Shown one piece after another: positions 1 to 5,988 of a stretch of DNA of 9,902 nt (positions are counted from its first letter, which is position 1; each line of letters starts with the position of its first letter). The notes under the pieces were generated by a model. It was not told the DNA's origin, did not search any database, and saw nothing but the letters and a program-made list of their open reading frames with translations. Made by a program: the position numbers and the translations under genes. Source of the stretch: Thermoanaerobaculia bacterium (GTDB lineage: Bacteria > Acidobacteriota > Thermoanaerobaculia > Multivoradales > UBA5704); the NCBI GenBank assembly GCA_030150965.1, contig JASLEW010000959.1, positions 1 through 9,902 on the forward strand. The letters run 5' to 3'.

Positions 1-468
1 GCCGACCGGCAGGTCGGAGTCGAGGCGCAGGAGAAGGGGCGGCGGCGCGCCTGGCGTCGCCCCGCCCGCCGCCACCGCCTCGCCCGGCGCCGCCGCGGCC
101 TCGCCGAGCGCCACCTTGACGATGTGGGCCGGATCGTCGCCACGCAGGGCGAGGAAGCCGGCGACGCCCGGCCGCGCCGCGTAGGCGGCCCAACCTTCGC
201 GCGCCTGCCGGGCGTAGGCCAGCACCTCGTCCCAGGTGGTGCGGGTGCGGTGGCCGAGGCCCGGCAGGTCGATCTCGATCGCCCGGGCCTGTCGGCTCCG
301 GTCCCCGGCTGCGACGGCGAGCGGCGAAAAGGTGGCCCGCAGGCGCAGGTCGATGGCCGCCACCAGCGCCGGGCGGCCGTAGACCACCGCGTGCTCGCCC
401 ATCAGGATGAGCTTCCCCGGGGTCGAGACGGCGACCGCGGGCAGCGGGCGGCCCACCGCCGGCGTCAC
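1..468 (-). CDS. mvk: Mevalonate kinase, N-terminal part (gene continues beyond the left edge)
   Basis: This is the first 156 codons of a GHMP-family kinase that phosphorylates mevalonate to 5-phosphomevalonate with ATP in the cytoplasm. The family's N-terminal signature PGKLILMGEHAVVYG is at residues 17-31, and the visible part ends in SDLPVG, just before the expected Gly/Ser-rich ATP-binding loop, which lies outside the window. The start is taken as GTG at 468, one base-step after the TGA of the HMG-CoA reductase gene (TGAGTG). The only nearby ATG falls inside the signature and would destroy it. The Shine-Dalgarno sequence is weak, so translation is probably coupled to the upstream gene. 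The assignment rests on the signature and the operon context. A phosphomevalonate kinase is possible, but the GEHAVVYG form favours mevalonate kinase. Confidence 0.87.
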   Translation of the reverse strand, partial: MTPAVGRPLPAVAVSTPGKLILMGEHAVVYGRPALVAAIDLRLRATFSPLAVAAGDRSRQARAIEIDLPGLGHRTRTTWDEVLAYARQAREGWAAYAARPGVAGFLALRGDDPAHIVKVALGEAAAAPGEAVAAGGATPGAPPPLLLRLDSDLPVG

Positions 469-1764
469 TCAGGCCGGCAGCGGTTTCGGACCCGGCGTCT
501 CGATGCCGCGTCCCAGCTTCTCGTGCGCCCGCGCCAGGTCCTGCGAGGTGAAGGCGGCCATCAGCGACAGCTCGCCGGCGAGCACGATCGCCCCCAGGAT
601 CTCGGCCAGCCGGCGGGTCGCCTCGCCCCGCCGCAGCGGGTCGGCCGAGACGCCGAGCACCGCCAGCGCCTCGCGCTGGGTGTCGAGCGCGGTGCCGCCC
701 CCCACCGCGCCGAGCGGCACGTCCGGCAGGAAGACGGAGGCGAAGACGCCCTCGTGGCCGCGCGGCTCGATGCAGGTCACCCCGAGCGACCCCTCGACGA
801 CGTGCGCCGGGTCCTGGCCGGTGGCGATGAAGAAGGCGGCCAGGACGTTGGCGTAATGGGCGTTGAAGCCCAGCGAGCCGGCGGCGATCGAGCCCAGCAT
901 GTTCTTGCGGTACTGCACCTCGACCAGGTCGCGGGCATTGGTCTTGAGGTTGTGGTGCAGGACCGGCGCCTCGAGCAGGATCTCGGCGTAGATGCGCTTG
1001 CCGCGCCCCTCGTGGAAGTTGATCGAGGCCGGCTTCTTGTCCACGCAGTAGTTGCCGGACAGGCCGATGCAGGCCACGCCGGTCGCCGGCTCGATGAGGT
1101 CCGACACCACCCGGTCGCAGGCGATGGTCGCCATGTTCATCCCCATGGCGTCGCCGGAGTCGAAGCGGAAGCGCAGGAACACCGTGGTGCCGAAGGCGAA
1201 GGGGCGCACCTCCAGGAGCTTGAGGTAGCTGCTGGTGGCCTCGGTCACCCGCCGCACGTCCTCGTAGTGGTCCTGGATCCAGCGCAGGAAGTTCTGGGTC
1301 TGGACGATGCCCGAGGTGCGGAAGACCGGCGCCCGGGTCATGCCGACGTCCTCGACGCGGACCACCGCTCCGCCGGCTTCGCGGATCGCCGAGCAGCCGC
1401 GGTTGGTGCTGGCGACCAGCGCCGCCTCGGTGGTGGCGAGCGGCACGTAGACCTCGCCGTCGATGTGGTTGCCGCGCACCCGCAGCGGACCGCAGATGCC
1501 CATCGGGATCTGCGCCACGCCGATGAAGTTCTCGCAGTTGCGGCGCGAGGCGCGGGTGACGTCGAGCGAGTGATGCGCGATGTTGCTGAGCGGCGTCCGG
1601 GTCATCTCCTCCAGGGCGCGGCGGCGGATCTCCGCCGCCTCCTCCGCCGGGAGGTCCTTCGGCAGCTCATGGAAACGGCGCTCCCCGGCGGCGAGCGAGC
1701 GGACCAGCTCGGCCCGCGTCAGGGGGGCGGCGGCGACGGCGGCGGTGTTCATGACGTTGGTCAT
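469..1764 (-). CDS. mvaA: Class I HMG-CoA reductase
   Basis: The 431-residue enzyme reduces HMG-CoA to mevalonate with two NAD(P)H, the committed step of the mevalonate pathway. Expected motifs appear in order: ENFIGVAQIPMGICGPL (78-94), TTEAALVASTNRG with catalytic Glu113 (111-123), the cofactor motif DAMGMNM (205-211), CVDKKP with the catalytic Lys (240-245), GQD with catalytic Asp318, AVGGGT (353-358), and a C-terminal His414 in LARAHEKLGRG. The DAMGMNM and GNYCVDKKP forms resemble class I (eukaryote/archaeal-type, usually NADPH-using) enzymes. There is no N-terminal membrane domain, so it should be soluble. The ATG at 1764 lies one base after the isomerase stop, with AAAGGG about seven bases upstream inside the preceding gene. 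An in-frame Met5 is a possible alternative start. Confidence 0.96.
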   Translation of the reverse strand: MTNVMNTAAVAAAPLTRAELVRSLAAGERRFHELPKDLPAEEAAEIRRRALEEMTRTPLSNIAHHSLDVTRASRRNCENFIGVAQIPMGICGPLRVRGNHIDGEVYVPLATTEAALVASTNRGCSAIREAGGAVVRVEDVGMTRAPVFRTSGIVQTQNFLRWIQDHYEDVRRVTEATSSYLKLLEVRPFAFGTTVFLRFRFDSGDAMGMNMATIACDRVVSDLIEPATGVACIGLSGNYCVDKKPASINFHEGRGKRIYAEILLEAPVLHHNLKTNARDLVEVQYRKNMLGSIAAGSLGFNAHYANVLAAFFIATGQDPAHVVEGSLGVTCIEPRGHEGVFASVFLPDVPLGAVGGGTALDTQREALAVLGVSADPLRRGEATRRLAEILGAIVLAGELSLMAAFTSQDLARAHEKLGRGIETPGPKPLPA

Positions 1765-1765
1765 C

Positions 1766-2905
1766 TCACGACCCTTTGCGAAGCTCGACTTGGCGCAGCT
1801 CCGCGAGCGTTTTCACCCCTAGGCAGAACATGCAGATCTTCAGCTCCAGCACGGTCTTCTCGATCTTCTGATGCACCTTCTCGGGCGACTCGGTCGCCGG
1901 CTGCAGGAACGGGAACGCCATCCCCGCGAGGTCCGCGCCGAGCGCCACGGCCTTCGCGACGTCCAGGCCGTTGCGCAGGCCGCCGCTGCCGATCACCGTC
2001 AGCCCGCCCACCGCCGCCACCTGCTGGATGGACAGCGGGGTCGGAATTCCCCACCCTGCAAAGACCTCTCCCAGGGCGAGGTCGCCGGCCCGCTGCGCCT
2101 CGATGCGCGCCCAGCTCGTGCCGCCCACGCCGGCGGTATCGACGATGCTCACGCCCTGGTCCGCCAGGTCGCGGGCGGTCGCGCCGGAGATGCCGCAGCC
2201 GATCTCCTTGACCACCACCGGCACCGGCAGGGCGCGCACGATCTGGCCGATCTTCGGCAGCAGCCCGGCAAAGTTGCGCTGCCCCTCCGGCTGTATGGCT
2301 TCCTGCAGCGGGTTGAGGTGCAGGATCAGGGCGTCGGCCCCGATCATGTCGACCGCGGCCTGGCAGGCGGCGGCGCCCAGCCCGTAGTTGAACTGCACGA
2401 CGCCCAGGTTGGCGAGCAGGGGGACCGAGGGGGCGGCCTCGCGGACCCGGAACGTATCAGCTTTTGCCGGATCTTCCAACGCCTTGCGCTGCGAGCCCAG
2501 GGCGACGGCGATGCCGGCGCGCTCGGCGCCGGCGGCGAGGTTGCGGTTGATCACCCCCGCCGCCTCGGTGCCGCCGGTCATCGAGGAGATCAGCAGCGGC
2601 GCGGCGAGGCGCCGGCCGAGGAACGAGACCGACACGTCGATGTCGGCGAAATCGATCTCGGGCAGCGCGGCGTGGCTGAAGTGGTAGTCGTCGAAGTAAT
2701 TGACGCCGAGCTGCATGCGCTGCTCGAGCGCGAGGCGGATGTGCTCGGCCTTGCGGTCGCGTTCGAGCAGCGACGGCACCTCCGGCTCCGCACCGGCGCC
2801 GGCGCCGGCGGCCGCGGCGGTATCGGCTGGCGGGGTGGACGCCATCGCCGCCGGCGCGCCCGCCGCCGGGAGCCCGGCCGGAGCCGGCGGGGCCAGCGCG
2901 GTCAC
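1766..2905 (-). CDS. fni: Type 2 isopentenyl-diphosphate delta-isomerase (FMN-dependent)
   Basis: This protein interconverts IPP and DMAPP using reduced FMN and Mg2+. It is a TIM-barrel enzyme unrelated to the type 1 isomerase. Visible family motifs are ERDRKAEHI (48-56), the FMN-region SSMTGG (107-112), HLNPLQE (196-202, whose Gln/Glu correspond to the family's catalytic Gln and Mg-binding Glu), VVKE (231-234), GGTSW (261-265) and GSGGLRNG (306-313). Starting at GTG 2905 gives 379 residues and a four-base GTGA overlap with the synthase stop, with GGGAG eight bases upstream. The in-frame ATG at 2845 (359 residues) has no visible ribosome site. Either start leaves an Ala/Pro/Gly-rich N-terminal extension before the conserved core at about residue 46, longer than in typical homologues. 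The function is well supported; the exact start is less so. Confidence 0.95.
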   Translation of the reverse strand: MTALAPPAPAGLPAAGAPAAMASTPPADTAAAAGAGAGAEPEVPSLLERDRKAEHIRLALEQRMQLGVNYFDDYHFSHAALPEIDFADIDVSVSFLGRRLAAPLLISSMTGGTEAAGVINRNLAAGAERAGIAVALGSQRKALEDPAKADTFRVREAAPSVPLLANLGVVQFNYGLGAAACQAAVDMIGADALILHLNPLQEAIQPEGQRNFAGLLPKIGQIVRALPVPVVVKEIGCGISGATARDLADQGVSIVDTAGVGGTSWARIEAQRAGDLALGEVFAGWGIPTPLSIQQVAAVGGLTVIGSGGLRNGLDVAKAVALGADLAGMAFPFLQPATESPEKVHQKIEKTVLELKICMFCLGVKTLAELRQVELRKGS

Positions 2906-4200
2906 TCCTTGCGCTCCCAGAGGTAGTCGAGCAGGCCGGAGAGGAAGAGCGCCCCGTCGTCCGCCTCGCCGGTCTCCGGGCCCGCGGGCCTGCCGGCGGG
3001 AGGGATGGCGAGGCCGCAGCGGCCGAGGGAGGCCAGCGCCTGCTGCGCCGCCGCCAGGCGCTCCGCGATCATCGCGGTGACGGTCCGCCGCGCGCCGGTC
3101 CGTTCGAGGATGCCCTGCACCTCGGCCACCTCGGCGCCGGTCAGCTCCGGGTTGCCGAGGGCGGCGCCGACCGCCCGGCGCTCGGCCGGCGTGCCGGCGG
3201 CGAGCGCGTGGTGGATCAGCAGGGTGAACTTGCCCTCGCGCAGGTCGTCGCCGACCGGCTTGCCCACGGTGGCGGGGTCGCCGAAGAGGCCCAGCAGGTC
3301 GTCCTGGAGCTGGAACGCCTCGCCCACGGCGGTGCCATAGCGCGACAGCTCCGCCCGCACCTCGGGAGGCGCGCCGGCGAGGAGGGCGCCCAGCTGGATG
3401 GGGCGCTCGGCGGTGTAGCGCCCGGACTTGAGGCGCAGCACCCGCAGCAGCTCGGCCTCCGCGATGGTGGCGGAGGGGTCGCGCCGGGCGAGCAGAAGCT
3501 CCAGGTACTGGCCGCCGATCACCTCGTCGCACATCTCGGAGAAGCACCGGTTGCTCTCGCGCCAGAGGCGCGGTGCGGCGGCGGAGCCGGCGGTGTGCGC
3601 CAGGCCGGCGAGGAACAGCTCGACCGCCCAGGTGTGGGCCAGGTCGCCGAGCAGGATCGCCACCGAGCTGCCGAAATCGGCGCCGTCGCCGCGCAGGCCG
3701 CTCCGGCGGTGCAGCTCGGCGAAGCGCACGTGCGCCGCCGGCCGGCCGCGGCGCAGCTCCGCGTGGTCCATGATGTCGTCGTGGATGAGCAGGTAGGTGT
3801 GCAGGAGCTCGGTGGCGAGCGCCACCGGCAGCACCTGCTCGTCGGACCGCCCGCCGCAGAGGCGGTAGGTGTAGTACACGAGCGCCGGCCGCAGGCGCTT
3901 TCCGCCCTGCGCCATCAGGTCGGCGACGCCGTCGATCAGGTCGGCCGGATCGCTCAGCACGGCGGCGCTGTCGTCCATCGCGGCGGTGGCGGCTCCCTGA
4001 CGGCCCGCGGCGCCGCCATCGGCGGCGGCGGCCGTGCCGTGGCTGCCATGGCTCCGCTTGGCGGCCAGGAAGGCGCTCGCCTCCGCGTCCAGGCGGGAGC
4101 GGAAGCTGTCCATGAGGTGCCCGAACCTCGCCCGGGTTCCGGCCGGGGACGGACGGAGGGCGGCTTCGGCGGTGGGCGGCGAGGATGGAGTCGTCGACAT
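2902..4200 (-). CDS. Polyprenyl diphosphate synthase (FPP/GGPP synthase type)
   Basis: This trans-isoprenyl diphosphate synthase condenses IPP with an allylic diphosphate. Visible motifs are GGKRLRP (99-105), the first Asp-rich motif DDIMD (141-145), the RRGRP region (150-154), KSGRYTAERP (258-267), and the second region FQLQDDLLGLFGD (296-308) followed by GKPVGDDLREGK (313-324). The second motif reads DDLLG rather than DDxxD, a form I recall from actinobacterial-type homologues. The residue five before the first motif is Tyr136, an aromatic at a position that often limits chain length, so a C15 to C20 product is more likely than a long chain. Residues about 50-80 are a Gly/Ala/His-rich linker. 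At 432 residues it is longer than usual. The start at ATG 4200 is uncertain because its ribosome site is weak; Met30 (4113) is an alternative. It is the first gene of the operon and supplies the end product. Confidence 0.92.
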   Translation of the reverse strand: MSTTPSSPPTAEAALRPSPAGTRARFGHLMDSFRSRLDAEASAFLAAKRSHGSHGTAAAADGGAAGRQGAATAAMDDSAAVLSDPADLIDGVADLMAQGGKRLRPALVYYTYRLCGGRSDEQVLPVALATELLHTYLLIHDDIMDHAELRRGRPAAHVRFAELHRRSGLRGDGADFGSSVAILLGDLAHTWAVELFLAGLAHTAGSAAAPRLWRESNRCFSEMCDEVIGGQYLELLLARRDPSATIAEAELLRVLRLKSGRYTAERPIQLGALLAGAPPEVRAELSRYGTAVGEAFQLQDDLLGLFGDPATVGKPVGDDLREGKFTLLIHHALAAGTPAERRAVGAALGNPELTGAEVAEVQGILERTGARRTVTAMIAERLAAAQQALASLGRCGLAIPPAGRPAGPETGEADDGALFLSGLLDYLWERKE

Positions 4201-4528
4201 GGATTCGCTTCAACTCGCAGCAGCCGGCATGCCTGGAGCGGCAAAACGCCCACGGCAGCCGGCGTGGCTCATAGAGATAAGCGTAATGGCGGACGCATTC
4301 CGCTAGCGGCCGGCGGGGCCGGCGGCCCACAGGGCGCCCGGCGCCAAGTCTACCCGAATTCCCCGGGCAGGTTTGCTCAACCGCTGTCCGTCACCGCCCC
4401 GTCACCGCCTTCCGAGGTCCCGGGCGCGGCGGGCGCGCGGCTCAGGTTGGGGTCCAGGAGCGGCTCGAGCCGAGGGTCGTGGGCCTTGCCTCGACCCTCC
4501 GGCCTGAGCCGCCGGCCCCGATCGGAGG
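4201..4528 (-). promoter_or_regulatory. 328-bp leader of the mevalonate operon, candidate regulatory region
   Basis: There is no convincing gene between the XRE gene stop and the synthase start. The stretch at about 4268-4300 is AT-richer than its surroundings and on the minus strand reads TTACGCTTATCTCTATGAG, with TATGAG or TTATCT as possible -10 elements. No good -35 stands at 16-18 bp. A TTACGC hexamer at 4281-4286 resembles the TTACGCC repeats in the XRE gene promoter. Further upstream lie a tandem repeat (4389-4409) and an isolated TTGAGC (4375-4380). Promoter placement is therefore a guess from location; transcription could also read through from the XRE gene. No strong terminator hairpin with a T-tract was seen. 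Confidence 0.35.
4389..4409. repeat. Tandem direct repeat of about 10-11 bp in the operon leader
   Basis: Two abutting copies of CCGTCACCGCC (plus strand) lie just downstream of the XRE gene and upstream of the isoprenoid operon. On the minus strand they read GGCGGTGACGG twice. The 10-11-bp period is one helical turn, which would suit a dimeric regulator, but low-complexity GC-rich sequence can produce such repeats by chance. Confidence 0.4.
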
Positions 4529-5653
4529 TCAGCGCTTGCCACCGGGCGGGGTGCGCCCGGGGGCGCCAGGGCTCGCCGGGCCGGCCGAGCCGGCGGGGCC
4601 GGCGGGGTCGGAACCCGTCGGACCAGGGGACGCATGGGGGGCGCCGGAACCCTGGGAACCCGGATGGCGTTCGGAGCCGGGGGAGCCAGGGGAACCTTGG
4701 GAACGCTGGGGGTGTTCGGAGCCCGCGGAGCCTGCGGAGCCAGCGGAGCCTTGGGAACGTTGGGAGTGTTCGGGGCTGGCAGAGCCAGGGGAACCTTGGG
4801 AACGCTGGGGGTGTTCGGAGCCCGCGGAACCCGCGGAGCCAGGGAAGGCAGGGGGGCCATGAGGGCCATCCTGTGCCGTCTGCGCCCTCGGCGCCGGGAC
4901 CGGGTAGGCGGGCGCGGCGCCCGGCATCGCCGCCAGCGCCCGGTGCCAGTAGCGCAGCAGGTTGTGAAACCCCTCCAGCATCTGTCCGAGGGCCTGCTCC
5001 TCCTCGTGCGCTAGCCGCGGCTGGTCCTGCCCCAGCACGCGCGACAGCTCGGAGGGTCCCTGCGGTACGATGCCGCCGGCCCTCCCCATGCCCGCGGCGC
5101 CCAGGGGCTCCTCGGCGCCCGGCCGGTCCGCGCCATAGGGCGGCGCCGGTGACTCGCGGATCTCCATCGCGCCCCGGTAGGAGGGGAACGAGGAGTAGGA
5201 CGGTGCCGACGGCCAGGACGGCGGGAGGGGGCCCAGGTTGGGCGGGCGCTCGGCGGCCCCGGCGGGACGGCCGGAGAGCGGGGCCGGCGCCAGGCCGGGG
5301 GCCAGGGCGCCGTTGGCCGGTTGCCACCCCGTGGTCTGCCAGCCGCGCCAGCTCTTGATCCGCTCGGGCCTGCCGTTGACCAGCTGCAGGGCGTTGTGCA
5401 GATCGTTGAGGTCGCAGCCCAGGGTCTCGAGCAGCTTTTCCAGCGTTTCGAGCGACGGGCGCTGGCGGCCGGTCTCGTAGGCCGAGAGCATCCCCTTGGT
5501 GATGCCGGCATCGTCGGCCACCCGGTACTGCTTGCGCGTCTGCTTCTCGCGCAGCCAGCGGAGTGCCTGGCCGAGGCCCGACAGCAGCGAGGGCGGTTGG
5601 GGCGCATCCGCGGCCGGCGGCGGCGGCGGCGAGGGGACATAAGTGCTATGCAC
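4529..5653 (-). CDS. XRE-family helix-turn-helix protein with long Pro/Ser/Gly-rich repetitive tail
   Basis: Residues about 24-90 are a Cro/C1-type helix-turn-helix: a helix with RWLREKQ, then VADDAGITKGMLSAYETGRQ as the turn and recognition region, then PSLETLEKLLETLGCDLNDL. The rest is mostly disordered and Pro/Gly/Ala-rich, apart from a likely helix at about 200-243 (SELSRVLGQ to YWHRALAAM) that could mediate oligomerisation or partner binding. Residues about 270-345 hold repeats of SEHPQRSQGSPGS. The start is GTG 5653, supported by GGAGG eight bases upstream; the nearby ATG is out of frame. A sigma-70 promoter with tandem repeats lies about 100 bp upstream. It is probably a DNA-binding regulator. 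Its targets are unknown, with its own promoter and the downstream mevalonate operon the natural candidates. Confidence 0.85.
   Translation of the reverse strand: MHSTYVPSPPPPPAADAPQPPSLLSGLGQALRWLREKQTRKQYRVADDAGITKGMLSAYETGRQRPSLETLEKLLETLGCDLNDLHNALQLVNGRPERIKSWRGWQTTGWQPANGALAPGLAPAPLSGRPAGAAERPPNLGPLPPSWPSAPSYSSFPSYRGAMEIRESPAPPYGADRPGAEEPLGAAGMGRAGGIVPQGPSELSRVLGQDQPRLAHEEEQALGQMLEGFHNLLRYWHRALAAMPGAAPAYPVPAPRAQTAQDGPHGPPAFPGSAGSAGSEHPQRSQGSPGSASPEHSQRSQGSAGSAGSAGSEHPQRSQGSPGSPGSERHPGSQGSGAPHASPGPTGSDPAGPAGSAGPASPGAPGRTPPGGKR
4683..4828. repeat. Intragenic near-identical repeats in the XRE gene tail
   Basis: A 47-bp sequence at 4683-4729 recurs perfectly at 4782-4828, offset by exactly 99 bp (33 codons). 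A diverged, shorter copy lies between them (about 4749-4776, sharing TTGGGAACG and GTGTTCGG). The flanks contain further GGAGCC/GCGGAGCC triplet-phased repeats. All periods are multiples of three, so copy-number change would keep the XRE reading frame open. They encode the EHPQRSQGSPGS-type peptide repeats. Confidence 0.85.
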
Positions 5654-5655
5654 GG

Positions 5656-5667
5656 CGGAGACCTCCG
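5656..5667 (-). promoter_or_regulatory. Ribosome binding site of the XRE gene, within a short inverted repeat
   Basis: On the minus strand GGAGG (5666-5662) stands eight bases before GTG 5653 and fixes that start. It lies in an inverted repeat CGGAG-GT-CTCCG. The two-base centre is too tight for a simple hairpin, so the symmetry may be chance or a small protein-binding site. Confidence 0.6.
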
Positions 5668-5754
5668 AGAGCAGGCACGTCCGGCTTTCAGGGACGGCAA
5701 CTCGCCGGGTGACGGCGCCCCCGGTTGGCGGCTCCGTGACCCGGTACAGGGGCG

Positions 5755-5783
5755 ACTATAGGCGTAAACAGGGCGTAAGTCAA
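5755..5783 (-). promoter_or_regulatory. Sigma-70 promoter of the XRE gene with tandem TTACGCC repeats
   Basis: On the minus strand the -35 is TTGACT (5783-5778) and the -10 is TATAGT (5760-5755). Each matches consensus at five of six positions, and the spacer is the ideal 17 bp. This is the clearest promoter in the window. Transcription would begin near 5748, giving a leader of about 95 bases. Two direct copies of TTACGCC (5779-5773 and 5767-5761), 12 bp apart, fill the spacer and touch both elements. A protein bound there would occlude RNA polymerase, so autorepression by the XRE protein is a reasonable inference. Confidence 0.75.
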
Positions 5784-5977
5784 TCCCGCGAAGGCGGAAA
5801 TCGCGCCCCCTCCCTCGGCGGTTTTCGGCGCCGGCGCCGGGGCGCCGCCGGAGCGGCGGCACGAGAGGGACCGCCAGGCCGCGCCGCCGGCCCCTGCCGC
5901 ACAGCTGCTACGATCGGGCTTCCGCCGCCGCGTCCCAGGGTGCCGGCGGCGCGGCGGGTGCCTCCTGCCGCACACCC

Positions 5978-5982
5978 GGGAG
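5978..5982 (+). promoter_or_regulatory. Ribosome binding site supporting an ACG start for queE
   Basis: GGGAG lies six bases before the ACG at 5989, a near-optimal distance. No ATG, GTG or TTG occurs in this frame between the upstream stop (5776) and GTG 6037, which is already inside conserved sequence. The site therefore points to initiation at ACG, or to an ATG altered to ACG. Confidence 0.55.
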
Positions 5983-5988
5983 CCGGCC

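Noticed and set aside
851..856. GCGTAA (TTACGC) as a regulator site in HMG-CoA reductase
   Set aside because: It lies within conserved coding sequence (HYAN) and is a single hexamer; it serves as a measure of chance occurrence.
124..2211. Long plus-strand open frame opposite HMG-CoA reductase and the isomerase
   Set aside because: Its Arg/Ala/Gly/His-rich composition has no recognisable motif, and it is antisense to two strongly conserved genes; it is a GC-rich shadow.
2906..4330. Upstream extension of the isomerase frame to a very long fusion protein
   Set aside because: This part is an out-of-frame shadow of the prenyl synthase; conserved isomerase sequence starts only near position 2770.
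4683..4845. CRISPR-like array
   Set aside because: Repeats are few, imperfect, unevenly spaced, without unique spacers, and lie inside a coding frame with no cas genes.
4377..5327. Pro/Phe/Leu-rich or collagen-like repeat proteins in alternative frames over the XRE tail
   Set aside because: The DNA repeats have periods divisible by three, so every frame stays open; only the frame joined to the helix-turn-helix has domain support.
3208..5358. Long plus-strand open frame across the prenyl synthase, leader and XRE gene
   Set aside because: It is antisense to the synthase and XRE genes and its composition reflects codon shadows and repeats.
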